Source: Fulvivirga ligni | Lineage (GTDB): Bacteria; Bacteroidota; Bacteroidia; Cytophagales; Cyclobacteriaceae | Assembly (NCBI RefSeq): GCF_021389935.1 | Contig: NZ_CP089979.1 | Coordinates: forward strand, 310,001 to 374,000 | DNA: 64,000 nt | Direction of reading: 5' to 3' | Shown here: in pieces, positions 56,301 through 64,000 of the stretch | Numbering within the stretch: position 1 is the stretch's first letter | Layout of the letters: each line of letters begins with the position of its first letter | Translations under genes and position numbers: made by a program | Notes under the pieces: model-generated | Database searches by the model: none | Told to the model about the DNA's origin: nothing | The model's input: only the letters and a program-made list of their open reading frames with translations

Positions 56301-57827
56301 CACCATGATATTTACTCTATCGAAGATTTGGCTCAGCTTATTTACGATTTAAAGAACGCAAATAGAGCAGCCAGAATAAATGTAAAACTAGTTTCTGAAG
56401 CTGGAGTAGGTACTGTAGCTGCGGGTGTAAGTAAGGCTAATGCTGATGTAGTACTTATCTCAGGTGCTGACGGCGGAACGGGTGCTTCACCACTCAGCTC
56501 TATCAGACACGCGGGATTACCTTGGGAGCTAGGCTTAGCGGAGGCTCATCAGACATTAGTTAAAAATGACCTGAGAAGCCGTATTGTAGTACAAACTGAT
56601 GGTCAGCTAAGAACAGGTAGAGATTTAGCCATAGCTACTTTACTTGGTGCTGAGGAGTGGGGTATTTCCACTGCGGCCTTAGTAGTAGAAGGTTGTATCA
56701 TGATGAGAAAATGTCATCTAAACACCTGCCCTGTAGGTATTGCAACACAAGATAAAGAGTTAAGAAAGCTCTTCACTGGGGATCCTGACCATGTCGTTAA
56801 CTTCTTTAATTTCCTAGCTGAAGATTTAAGACAAATCATGGCTCAGTTAGGTTTCAGAACCATTAATGATATGGTGGGCCAAACGGACGTGCTGAAGGTA
56901 AGAAGTGACATAAACCACTGGAAATATAAGAGTCTTGACTTAACCCCGATATTATTTAAAGAAAACGTGTCAAGTCATGTAGGTATCTACAAGCAAGTAG
57001 ATCAAGACCATGAATTAGATATGGTTTTAGATTGGGAATTAGTAGAAGCGGCTAAAGCTGCCATAGAAAGCAAGGAGCAAGTATCTAAGAGCTTCCCAAT
57101 TAAGAATACAGACCGTGCTGTTGGCGCCATCTTATCTAATGAAGTAAGTAAAGTTCATAAAGGAGAGGGCTTACCGGCAAATACCATCGAATTTAAATTC
57201 CAGGGCTCTGCTGGTCAAAGCTTTGGGGCGTTCCTTACTTCAGGAATCACTTTTGATCTGGAAGGAGAGGCTAATGATTACTTCGGTAAAGGTATGTGCG
57301 GTGGACACCTTTCAGTATATCCAGATAAAACTGCCACTTTTAAAGCTGAAGATAACATCATCATTGGTAATGTGGCCTTCTATGGCGCAACTAAAGGTGA
57401 AGCTTACATCCGTGGAATGGCGGGTGAAAGATTCTGCGTAAGAAACTCAGGAGTAAGTGTAGTGGTAGAAGGCGTAGGTGACCATGCTTGTGAATATATG
57501 ACAGGTGGTAATGTAGTAGTACTTGGACCTACTGGTAAAAACTTCGCAGCAGGAATGAGTGGTGGTATAGCCTATGTTTATGATGTGAATGGCCAGTTTG
57601 ATCAACTTTGCAATAAAGGAATGGTTGGTCTGGATCCACTAGAGGAAGAAGACAAAACACAGCTAAGCCAAATGCTTGAAAACCACGTAAAACACACTGG
57701 CAGTGAACTAGCTAGAAAAGTTTTAGACAACTGGTCTTCAGAGATTGGCAAGTTCATCAAAGTCATTCCTCACGACTACAAGAAAGTTTTATTAAAAAGA
57801 AAAGAATCACTAAAAGTGGCTGTATAA
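53310..57827 (+). CDS. gltB: Glutamate synthase (NADPH) large subunit
   Basis: A 1505-residue enzyme. A short propeptide precedes the Ntn nucleophile Cys21 in [11 protein letters not shown], which removes ammonia from glutamine. The central and FMN domains contain [43 protein letters not shown] and the 3Fe-4S site [19 protein letters not shown]; the C-terminal beta-helix ([21 protein letters not shown]) is also present. Full length. gltD follows 1 base later. The second in-frame ATG at 53316 is an equally possible start. The 213-base upstream region holds no clear regulatory motif I can name. Confidence 0.97.
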   Translation: MLMKSDQQRGLYTPELEHDACGIGCIANIDGSKTSAIVQDAIDMLENMEHRGGTGSDPETGDGAGILIQIPHDFLATECEKLGFELPEAGKYGAGMIFFPVNPAVRNECREILEKHAEEMGFILLGYRNVPVNHNIPGSGARNVEPVIEQIFLKHSDNNITTEALERKLFVLRNYTTHYIGHNVKGNNTDFFVPSLSSKVMVYKGQLRTNQLRPYYYDLQNEHVTSALSIIHSRFSTNTFPNWKLAQPFRYMAHNGEINTIRGNVTKMKSKEAMMKSSLFTDEELKMLLPITDPAHSDSANFDALVEMLVLSGRSLPHVMMMMVPEAWEDNPLMDADRKAFYKYHAALMEPWDGPAALVFTDGKQIGATLDRNGLRPSRYCITKDGRLIVSSETGALPVKPENVESNGRMQPGKMLLVDLEEKRVIYDEEIKAKISKRSPYDKWIRDHRTKLRLIPAPTNVEVSFNKETLSLRQKAFGYTSEELKIILGVMAVSGTEPIGSMGADTPLAVLSDQSQHISNYFKQLFAQVSNPPIDPIRERMVMSLFTRVGESLNILEESPEHTKQIHISQPVLLNSDLQKFKNLANFGFDYTIINSVFVADGEAGRLEEGLDAICTAAEEAVRAGKKVLIISDRKVDENHAPIPSLLATGAVHQHLVKNKIRTKAGIIVEAGDVRETHHFATIIGYGASAINPYLALESIKDLNDQELLEQKVSEEDAFANYQKAIGYGLLKVLSKMGISTLQSYQSAQIFEALGLSKKVIHRCFKGTISRIDGLDFDGLAVEVLARHRSAYHTNTKTLETGGVYQWKRRGERHTFNPETIHLLQHSTRTNNYELYQKYAHKINDQTRDALTLRGLLDFKSRNSIPIEEVEPKEEIFKRFATGAMSFGSISHEAHTTLAIAMNRIGAKSNSGEGGEDEVRFERKENGDWERSAIKQVASGRFGVTSYYLSNADEIQIKMAQGAKPGEGGQLPGHKVDDWIGKVRHSTPGVGLISPPPHHDIYSIEDLAQLIYDLKNANRAARINVKLVSEAGVGTVAAGVSKANADVVLISGADGGTGASPLSSIRHAGLPWELGLAEAHQTLVKNDLRSRIVVQTDGQLRTGRDLAIATLLGAEEWGISTAALVVEGCIMMRKCHLNTCPVGIATQDKELRKLFTGDPDHVVNFFNFLAEDLRQIMAQLGFRTINDMVGQTDVLKVRSDINHWKYKSLDLTPILFKENVSSHVGIYKQVDQDHELDMVLDWELVEAAKAAIESKEQVSKSFPIKNTDRAVGAILSNEVSKVHKGEGLPANTIEFKFQGSAGQSFGAFLTSGITFDLEGEANDYFGKGMCGGHLSVYPDKTATFKAEDNIIIGNVAFYGATKGEAYIRGMAGERFCVRNSGVSVVVEGVGDHACEYMTGGNVVVLGPTGKNFAAGMSGGIAYVYDVNGQFDQLCNKGMVGLDPLEEEDKTQLSQMLENHVKHTGSELARKVLDNWSSEIGKFIKVIPHDYKKVLLKRKESLKVAV

Positions 57828-57828
57828 C

Positions 57829-59292
57829 ATGGGACAAAAAGACGGATTTTTACAATACAACAGAGAGCTGCCATCTTCCAGAGATCCACAAAAAAGGATT
57901 AGCGACTATCGTGAAATCTATGAGGAATTCCCTGAAAGCAAAACGAAGCAGCAAGCAGCACGTTGCATGGATTGTGGCATCCCTTTTTGCCATAGTGGCT
58001 GCCCATTAGGAAATATTATTCCTGAATTTAATGATGCCGTATATAGAGAACAGTGGGAAGAGGCTGTACAAATATTAACCTCTACCAATAACTTCCCGGA
58101 GTTCACAGGTCGTATATGTCCTGCTCCTTGTGAAGCCAGCTGTGTACTCGGTATAAATAAACCACCTGTAGCTATTGAGCATATAGAAAAATCTATTGCA
58201 GAAAAAGCCTACGAGCTTGGCTACATCAAACCCCAGCCGCCTAAAGAGAGAACAGGCAAAAAAGTAGCTGTAATTGGTTCTGGGCCCGCAGGTTTAGCTA
58301 CGGCAGCTCAATTAAATAAAGCAGGCCATCTGGTAACTGTTTTTGAAAGAGCTGATCGTGTTGGTGGACTTTTAAGATATGGAATTCCTGATTTCAAGCT
58401 TGAAAAATGGGTGGTTCAGAGAAGAGTTGACATCATGGAGCAAGAGGGTATTATTTTCAAAACCAATAGTAATATTGGCACTGACATACCAGTTTCAGAG
58501 CTCAATGATAACTTCGATGCGGTAGTAGTATGCGCAGGATCTACACAACCAAGAGATTTACCTATCCCTGGTCGTGATCTTCAAGGCGTATATTTTGCCA
58601 TGGATTTCCTAACCCAGCAAAATAAAGAAGTAGCTGGTGACACTGTAGCTGATAAAATCACTGCTAAAGATAAAAACGTTCTGGTTATTGGTGGTGGAGA
58701 TACAGGTTCTGACTGTATTGGTACTTCCAACAGACATGGAGCACAGTCTGTAACTCAGATAGAATTACTCACTAAGCCCTTGACTCACAGAACTGAGAAA
58801 GACCCCTGGCCTTTATGGCCTATGACTCTCAGAACCTCATCTTCTCATGAAGAGGGTGCTGATAGAGAATGGGCTATTCTTACCAAAGAATTTATTGGTA
58901 CAGACGGAAAACTTGAAAAAGTAAAGCTGGTAGACATTGAATGGACCACAGCGGAAGATGGAAGACCTTCTTTCAAAGAAATTGAAAATACTGAAAGGAC
59001 TATTCCATGTGATTTGGCTCTTTTAGCCATTGGTTTCGTGGCTCCTGAAAACAAGCTTTTAAAAGAACTTGATATTGAAACTGACCCTCGAGGTAATGCT
59101 TTAACCAGAGGCTACCAAACCAGCAAAGAACATATATTTGCCGCTGGTGACGCCAGAAGAGGTCAGTCTTTGGTAGTGTGGGCTATTTCAGAAGGAAGAG
59201 AGGCCGCTATAGCTGTAGATCGCTATTTGATGGGTGCTAGCCAGCTAGAGGCGAAGGATGATTCCTTCTTAAATATCGCGGTGGAAAAATAA
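57829..59292 (+). CDS. gltD: Glutamate synthase small subunit
   Basis: A 487-residue NADPH-oxidising flavoprotein that feeds electrons to GltB. N-terminal 4Fe-4S cysteines are in CMDCGIPFCHSGCPLGN and CPAPCEASCVLGI; the FAD motif is VIGSGPAGLATAAQL, the NADPH motif VIGGGDTGSDCIG, and the closing FAD segment is FAAGDARRGQSLVVWAI. It is 1 base after gltB, clearly the same transcript. Length and motifs are complete. Confidence 0.97.
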   Translation: MGQKDGFLQYNRELPSSRDPQKRISDYREIYEEFPESKTKQQAARCMDCGIPFCHSGCPLGNIIPEFNDAVYREQWEEAVQILTSTNNFPEFTGRICPAPCEASCVLGINKPPVAIEHIEKSIAEKAYELGYIKPQPPKERTGKKVAVIGSGPAGLATAAQLNKAGHLVTVFERADRVGGLLRYGIPDFKLEKWVVQRRVDIMEQEGIIFKTNSNIGTDIPVSELNDNFDAVVVCAGSTQPRDLPIPGRDLQGVYFAMDFLTQQNKEVAGDTVADKITAKDKNVLVIGGGDTGSDCIGTSNRHGAQSVTQIELLTKPLTHRTEKDPWPLWPMTLRTSSSHEEGADREWAILTKEFIGTDGKLEKVKLVDIEWTTAEDGRPSFKEIENTERTIPCDLALLAIGFVAPENKLLKELDIETDPRGNALTRGYQTSKEHIFAAGDARRGQSLVVWAISEGREAAIAVDRYLMGASQLEAKDDSFLNIAVEK

Positions 59293-59361
59293 TTATCCAC
59301 TTACCTATTGCTTCATTTATAAAGTTCATCAAATTTTGCAGATTATTTTAGACAAAGCAAA

Positions 59362-59823
59362 ATGGAACAGCAAATAGGCCTTAAGCGGAAGCTATACGAG
59401 TATTGTGTAAATTTCGTAGACCAACGCATTAAAAATGCGAAGGAAGCCATGGAATCAGCTCAAGAAGCCGCCAATGATGAAACGAAAAGCTCTGCAGGTG
59501 ATAAATATGAAACAGGCAGAGAGATGATGCAGCAGGAAATGGAAAATAACGCCGTTCAGCTAGCAGAAGCCAGAAAGTTAAAAGAGATATTAACTGGTAT
59601 TACACCAGGAAAAATCTATACTAACATTCAATCTGGAAGCTTAGTAACTACCAACAATGGTATCTTTTACATTAGTATAGGTGCAGGAAAAATAAATATC
59701 GATGGGAAAGATTATTTCGCCATTGCTCCTACATCTCCACTAGGGACTCAGCTCTTAGACAAAGCTATTGGAGATAGCTTTGAGCTAAATACCCGAAAGT
59801 TTACCATTCAAGAAATACATTAA
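59362..59823 (+). CDS. GreA/GreB-like protein (Bacteroidota type)
   Basis: A 153-residue protein with an N-terminal helical hairpin (about 10-82, rich in Ala, Glu and Lys) and a C-terminal FKBP-like domain. The latter contains IAPTSPLGTQLLDKAIGDSFELN, the signature of transcript cleavage factor C-terminal domains (S-P-x-S-P-L-G-x-x-L-x-x-x-x-x-G-D). In Bacteroidota this protein is often misannotated as 3-oxoacyl-ACP synthase. The hairpin tip, which in GreA carries acidic catalytic residues, reads NDETKSSAGDKYETG and includes Asp and Glu. It may therefore act in the RNA polymerase secondary channel; this is inference. Confidence 0.75.
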   Translation: MEQQIGLKRKLYEYCVNFVDQRIKNAKEAMESAQEAANDETKSSAGDKYETGREMMQQEMENNAVQLAEARKLKEILTGITPGKIYTNIQSGSLVTTNNGIFYISIGAGKINIDGKDYFAIAPTSPLGTQLLDKAIGDSFELNTRKFTIQEIH

Positions 59824-59830
59824 TGTAAAT

Positions 59831-59868
59831 AAGTCTCAAAGGTTAATCCTTTGAGACTTATTTTTTCT
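59831..59868. terminator. Bidirectional terminator
   Basis: AAGTCTCAAAGG (59831-59842) pairs with CCTTTGAGACTT (ending at 59859), followed by ATTTTTT. It separates the Gre-like gene from the converging T9SS gene. Confidence 0.92.
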
Positions 59869-61615
59869 AGCGTTCTATAAGCACCTTTTCAGATCTCAGC
59901 TCCTGTCCATTGTGTGAGATTGAAATTATATAAATGCCCTCCTCTAACTGACTGACATCGAGTTGATTCCTATCAGATTTAAGCGACTTTTTTAGCAAAA
60001 CCTTTCCTGCATTATTGAAAAGCTGTATTTCAGCATCTCCTTCTAAATCTGGCCAATCAATGTGCAGCATTTCATTGACCGGGTTTGGGTAAACACTGAA
60101 TAGAATCTCATCCTCGCCGCCCTTTTCTAAATCTATTCTTAATGCCGAAGCTGATACTGGCTCAAACCGAAACATTTGATTGGTCTGACCACTGAGGCAA
60201 TCCCATTGGTTAAGGTTAGCTCCATCTGTGGTGGACGCACCCGAGATGTCAAGACATTTGTCGCTTAGTCGGGATTTAATTCTAACCCAGCCTCCGCTGC
60301 CAGCATTAGAAAAATAATAGAGTTGGCCATTGCCTCCCCAATAATCATATAGACTCACATTAGCTCCATTTCCTGTAGACATATTCCAGATATCCAGCGA
60401 TTTATCGAGGTTATTAACAGGATGAAAGCTCCAGTAACCATTACCGCGATCCGTAGCTCTCCAATGCTGATAGCTACCTCCCCAGTAAGTCCATTGATTT
60501 ACATTAGTGCCGTTATCAGTAGAGAAGTTATATAACTCCAGGGCCTTACCCTGATCATGCCTAGGTGTAATTCTGTAGGTTCCACCATTCACAATGCCAC
60601 TGGAACAAGCGCCGCACGATGGTCCATCATCTCCACCACCACCTGATCCGTTAACATTTACGGTACAATTAGAAGTTCTTACTTGCTGCACATCCGGATT
60701 TCCATTTACTACCGTGCCGCTCAGTACGTGCGTATTTGTAGCATCTTCCAGAAAAATGCCATGGCTGGTGGTATTAGCTATATCCACCCAATTAATAGTG
60801 CAATCATGGCTCCCTGAAACACTGAAAAAGCCACGGCCAGAATTGCGGGAATAAACCCCAGCACAGGTTGTGGATCCATTATCATTGGCCACTCTAAAAG
60901 TAGCATAACCACCACCATAGCAATTGTAGTTTCCTGTAACTACTCCTACGGTACAGTTTTGAGATTGATTAAGAAGAACTCCGCAACCTCCAGTATTAGT
61001 AACGGTCACATCACCTATGCTTACACCGTTTAAACCATAAGTTTCTATAGCATGTCCCGCACTGCCATTAATGTTAATATCTCCATTAATGGTGAGATTG
61101 CCTGCCGCCGCAGTGGATGCATCAACTCTAATACCCAAGCCCACAGGGCTGTTATTACTCAGGTTCATAGTGATGTTTGTAAGTGTAACATTAGAGCAGC
61201 CTCTGAACCAAAGTCCGTAGCGTGGATTGCCCGTGACCACAAGATTTCTAACCGTTATTCCATTTCTTCGATCAGCATGAATGACTACGGCTAAGTCTCC
61301 ATTACTATTACAATTAACGGTATGACCATGAAAATCGATAGTTTGATTGGCCAAAGGTCTAATGGCATAAACATTTCCACCATCATTACCAGAGTCTCCT
61401 GAGTTTCTGACATTAATAGTAGCACCAGAGCCGGCATTACTACAGGCTGCATTTACTGCATCAAACATACGAGAACCTGTGTAGACAGTATTTCCATTTA
61501 TTCGGGCAGACCAGGTGTTACCCGAACGAGTTACCTCTCCTTGAGACCACGCCCAGGAAAAGGTGACAAAAAAAAGCACAAGAGTAGACAGCAGAAATTT
61601 CAGTGAAAATTTCAT
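59867..61615 (-). CDS. Secreted right-handed beta-helix protein with ricin-type lectin and T9SS domains
   Basis: A 582-residue surface protein. Order: signal peptide (1-25, FSWAWSQ), a beta-helix domain at about 60-325 with regular repeats of NVTLTNITMNLSNN/GVSIGDVTVTNTG type, a Gly-rich linker, a ricin B-type beta-trefoil (about 345-485; NQWTYWGGSYQHWRA, SLYDYWGGNGQLYYF, NQWDCLSGQTNQMFRF, each QxW-like), and a T9SS domain (SVYPNPVNEMLHIDW to the end). Beta-helices often bind or cleave polysaccharides; no lyase residues are certain. The lectin part suggests sugar binding. It shares an upstream TTAACCTAAACC with the M4 protease gene. Confidence 0.88.
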   Translation of the reverse strand: MKFSLKFLLSTLVLFFVTFSWAWSQGEVTRSGNTWSARINGNTVYTGSRMFDAVNAACSNAGSGATINVRNSGDSGNDGGNVYAIRPLANQTIDFHGHTVNCNSNGDLAVVIHADRRNGITVRNLVVTGNPRYGLWFRGCSNVTLTNITMNLSNNSPVGLGIRVDASTAAAGNLTINGDININGSAGHAIETYGLNGVSIGDVTVTNTGGCGVLLNQSQNCTVGVVTGNYNCYGGGYATFRVANDNGSTTCAGVYSRNSGRGFFSVSGSHDCTINWVDIANTTSHGIFLEDATNTHVLSGTVVNGNPDVQQVRTSNCTVNVNGSGGGGDDGPSCGACSSGIVNGGTYRITPRHDQGKALELYNFSTDNGTNVNQWTYWGGSYQHWRATDRGNGYWSFHPVNNLDKSLDIWNMSTGNGANVSLYDYWGGNGQLYYFSNAGSGGWVRIKSRLSDKCLDISGASTTDGANLNQWDCLSGQTNQMFRFEPVSASALRIDLEKGGEDEILFSVYPNPVNEMLHIDWPDLEGDAEIQLFNNAGKVLLKKSLKSDRNQLDVSQLEEGIYIISISHNGQELRSEKVLIER

Positions 61616-61750
61616 AAGGTAGTAGGTTTAGGTTAATAAAGATTGAACACACCCCAAGAAGAGGTGCTCTATGAAATTAGAAAAGGCAAGCTAGAAAAGA
61701 GGGAGAATGTAATAAAAAGTGTATTTAAAACACTTAATTGATGATGCTAC

Positions 61751-62332
61751 TTATTTTTTAAAATAATAAACACTGAAAGGCGTAATACAAATATTCAAAG
61801 GAATGTCATGTGTACCTGAAAACGGAATTTGATCTAAAGGTGGTCCGAGAGAAACACCTACTTTTAATACTTCTGGGATTTTAGATAAAAAGCGATCATA
61901 ATAACCTTTACCATAACCTATCCTGTGCCCGGATCGGTCAAAGCTTATCAGCGGAACCAGAACCATATCTAACTCATAGATATCCGCGAGCTTACCCTGT
62001 TCAGGTTCTGGTATCCCCCATTTACTGGTTTGTAATATTAGATCATCATCATACCAATAGTGCTCTAGCTCACCCTGAGGCAAACTTTTTGAAATAGCGA
62101 CTTTTGAAACACCCTGATCTTTCATTACTGAAATTAAGGATAGAGTATCTACTTCATTCTTATCTACAATTGAAAGAAAGGAATGAGCAGCCTCAAACTG
62201 ATGATCTTTAAGAAAGAGTGAGAAATTCTGAACCAAAAGTTTATTCCTCTTCTCAAATTCTGTAGAACTTAAGGCCAGTCTTTTCTGCAAATAAACTTTT
62301 CGAAGGGTATTCTTGTCAATCATGGTGCACAA
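61751..62332 (-). CDS. 5-formyltetrahydrofolate cyclo-ligase
   Basis: A 193-residue enzyme making 5,10-methenyl-THF from 5-formyl-THF with ATP. The fold begins with KNTLRKVYLQKRLALSSTEFEKRN, includes the WGIPEP motif, and ends with the signature VPLISFDRSGHRIGYGKGYYDRFL. Length is typical. Its N-terminal end overlaps bshC by 17 bases; ATG codons lie at codons 1 and 4, and MIDKNTLRK (62323) is an equally good start. It would be translated together with bshC. The one-carbon role links loosely to glycine cleavage in the window. Confidence 0.92.
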   Translation of the reverse strand: MCTMIDKNTLRKVYLQKRLALSSTEFEKRNKLLVQNFSLFLKDHQFEAAHSFLSIVDKNEVDTLSLISVMKDQGVSKVAISKSLPQGELEHYWYDDDLILQTSKWGIPEPEQGKLADIYELDMVLVPLISFDRSGHRIGYGKGYYDRFLSKIPEVLKVGVSLGPPLDQIPFSGTHDIPLNICITPFSVYYFKK

Positions 62333-63866
62333 TATTGAACCTGAAGTCCAGCGGTTCTAAATAGGCAATTAATTCATTGACAAAATCGGGATTTACCATG
62401 TAAAAATTAAGGAAATTATCTATTCTTTCCTGAGGTGTTGCGTTTGGAAAAATTTCGTCAAACACGGCGCTCAATTGCCTCATTCTATCCGATTGATTTT
62501 TCTTTTCGGCTCTGATGAATTTTTTCTCAATAATATCAAGACGGTTGGCAGTTTTGGTTTGCTGGGCCTCCACGTGCTGACTCAATGTAGGATCTATGGC
62601 TTGAGCCTGCGCTTTAATCTTATCAAACCATTCTAAAATGGCGTCTTTTTGTCCATTGAGTTGTATATCCTTGTCGGTACTTTTAGTCACAAGCTCAGCC
62701 TCTAGCTTGCTTTTCGGTTTGAACAAATCTTCAATAGAAATGCCCACCTTTCCCATTTTAGTTTCAATGGGTGAAGTTAATACCAGTGCAAAATTACGAG
62801 GCATTAGCATTGGGAAAGCCACTTTGAAGTGATCGAATATGGTTTTTAACTGCAACCAATACCCTACTTCAGAAGGACCTCCGGCATAAGCCAAGTTCGG
62901 CAATATTAATTCCTGATAAAGAGGCCTTAGGATAACGTTAGGACTAAAATACTCTGGGTTTTGATCGATTAAATCATTCAACTCATCTGCTCCAAAGCTG
63001 ATCTCTGTATTAAGCACCTGATATTTACCATCAACTTCCTCTATTCTCTCTCGAACGTCGTCCTTAAGGTAGAAAAAGTTAATATCTCTGGCATAAACCT
63101 GCGTTTTATATCCCGTCTCTTCAAGTTTTATTGACTGCTCATCTACTAATGGCTTAACCGCCGTATCGAAGATATCTTCTCTGATTACAGGTTTTAGCGC
63201 TGCTTTTAACTTTGGGTGGTCGCCATCAACAACTACAATTCCATGTTCTCCGAAAAGGTGATGAACATAGCTTCTAACGGCCTCTGCTAAATTTTTACTT
63301 TTTGTATAGGCATTGATGAAAAATTCAGGCATTCCTGGCACCGCAGCCAAGATTTGCTGCAGCTCTTTGGTGTTAAATCTACCGACCGCGCCTGTTTGTT
63401 CTGTTTTCCAGATGTGCTTTTTACCATTTAATCGGAAATAACTGATTTCATCAAAGTCATGATCCTCAGTAGCCATCCAATAGATAGGCACAAAATTATA
63501 ATCTGGGTATTTGTGTTTTAGATCTTTACAGGTGTTTATAACCGTTACGATCTTATAAATAAAATATAGTGGTCCTGTAAATATATTGAGCTGGTGGCCA
63601 GTAGTGACGGTAAACGTGTTGTCCTCGGCCAGTAGCTCTATGTTTTCTGGCTCCTCCCCAATATGTTGGTACTGCTCTTTCAAAGCATCAACCAACACAG
63701 ATCGAGACTCCTCAGAAAACTGCTTCTGCTTGATTTGATCTTCAAAGTTTTCTACCCTTGGAAAGAGATTGTAGAATTCTTTAAGTTGACTTTTCTCTGT
63801 AATGTAATCTTGAAATAGAGATGAGAATTGATTAGTCTGAGCAAAGTCAACTTTAGATACTTTCAT
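62316..63866 (-). CDS. bshC: Bacillithiol biosynthesis cysteine-adding enzyme BshC
   Basis: A 516-residue protein of the BshC family, the last step of bacillithiol synthesis (ligating Cys to glucosaminyl-malate). Motifs: TVTTGHQLNIFTGPLYFIYKI, NFVPIYWMATEDHDFDEI, the central LPNLAYAGGPSEVGYW, and a C-terminal coiled coil (QQTKTANRLDIIEKKFIRAEKK). Complete. bshA and bshB are not in the window. It overlaps the folate gene, and the end of rimO lies 48 bases upstream on the same strand, so a common transcript is possible. ytxJ at 45843 belongs to the same thiol system. Confidence 0.95.
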   Translation of the reverse strand: MKVSKVDFAQTNQFSSLFQDYITEKSQLKEFYNLFPRVENFEDQIKQKQFSEESRSVLVDALKEQYQHIGEEPENIELLAEDNTFTVTTGHQLNIFTGPLYFIYKIVTVINTCKDLKHKYPDYNFVPIYWMATEDHDFDEISYFRLNGKKHIWKTEQTGAVGRFNTKELQQILAAVPGMPEFFINAYTKSKNLAEAVRSYVHHLFGEHGIVVVDGDHPKLKAALKPVIREDIFDTAVKPLVDEQSIKLEETGYKTQVYARDINFFYLKDDVRERIEEVDGKYQVLNTEISFGADELNDLIDQNPEYFSPNVILRPLYQELILPNLAYAGGPSEVGYWLQLKTIFDHFKVAFPMLMPRNFALVLTSPIETKMGKVGISIEDLFKPKSKLEAELVTKSTDKDIQLNGQKDAILEWFDKIKAQAQAIDPTLSQHVEAQQTKTANRLDIIEKKFIRAEKKNQSDRMRQLSAVFDEIFPNATPQERIDNFLNFYMVNPDFVNELIAYLEPLDFRFNIVHHD

Positions 63867-63914
63867 AAAAAGGTTTAATTAATACACGCCAATGAGCACC
63901 AGCAAGCCGCTCTG

Positions 63915-64000
63915 TTAATCTTTCGCAACACTTCCGTATAAATCAAATTCTGTGGCATCTTCTATTTTTACCTGAACAAAATCACCTAGCCTTATATGTC
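63915..64000 (-). CDS. rimO: Ribosomal protein S12 methylthiotransferase RimO, C-terminal fragment
   Basis: The last 27 codons of a minus-strand gene running off the window: RLGDFVQVKIEDATEFDLYGSVAKD then TAA. This is the TRAM-domain end of RimO/MiaB-type enzymes; the ATEFDLYG pattern favours RimO, the enzyme that methylthiolates Asp of ribosomal protein S12. The catalytic part lies outside the window. bshC starts 48 bases after its stop. Confidence 0.78.
   Translation of the reverse strand, partial: HIRLGDFVQVKIEDATEFDLYGSVAKD

Overview
This 64 kb window comes from a Bacteroidota chromosome. It most likely belongs to a free-living, probably marine or soil, Cytophagales-type bacterium, perhaps near Fulvivirga or Marivirga; the genus is inferred from gene content only. 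Evidence includes three secreted proteins ending in type IX secretion (T9SS) sorting domains, promoters of the Bacteroidota form TTTG-N18-20-TAnnTTTG, AT-rich leaders without clear Shine-Dalgarno sites, and bacillithiol genes (bshC, ytxJ). A fused alpha/beta 2-oxoacid dehydrogenase E1, an NqrF subunit and an RhlE helicase fit the same picture. The DNA is densely coding. I see no phage, transposon, CRISPR array or rRNA operon.

Layout. 1-1.9 kb: end of rsmI, an Lnt-like membrane protein without the catalytic domain, an inositol-phosphatase family enzyme and a small Cys-rich membrane peptide. 2-6.7 kb (minus strand): a DUF4197 lipoprotein, a radical SAM/SPASM enzyme and a very large FG-GAP T9SS protein. 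6.8-9.3 kb: DUF4105 protein, SRPBCC protein and WYL regulator. 9.4-9.9 kb: a YefM-YoeB toxin-antitoxin pair with a recognisable operator. 9.97-14 kb: a SAM-I riboswitch controlling metY-metX-hom, a methionine operon. 14-21 kb: a choice-of-anchor I lipoprotein, a solitary nqrF, an arginase-fold protein with altered metal ligands, a DUF6503 lipoprotein and an NRAMP relative with altered metal motifs. 21-28 kb: nitronate monooxygenase, M28 peptidase, histidine kinase, RhlE and dihydroorotase. 28.2-34.5 kb: tRNA-His, then the infB, nusA and rimP cluster (minus strand). Here rimP is frameshifted at a 7-base homopolymer, and the operon leader carries a terminator-like hairpin. 34.6-46 kb: two M28 peptidases, an M4 T9SS metalloprotease, gcvP, lipA, OsmC and YtxJ. 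46.2-48.6 kb: a secreted, extremely basic tandem-repeat protein of unknown function. 48.6-53 kb: fused E1, M16 peptidase, ispF and mnmD. 53.3-59.3 kb: gltBD. 59.4-64 kb: GreA-like protein, a beta-helix/ricin-lectin T9SS protein, 5-formyl-THF cyclo-ligase, bshC and the end of rimO.

How the parts fit. Much of the window is core metabolism (methionine, glutamate, glycine cleavage/lipoate, one-carbon folate, pyrimidine, isoprenoid) and translation (rimP-nusA-infB, rsmI, rimO, mnmD, tRNA-His). A secreted degradative or adhesive layer is interspersed: three T9SS cargo proteins, three M28 peptidases and several lipoproteins. Points most worth a second look are the five-unit 43-residue basic repeat protein, the rimP frameshift, the hairpin in the rimP-nusA-infB leader, the truncated Lnt-like gene, and the arginase and NRAMP family members with changed metal sites.
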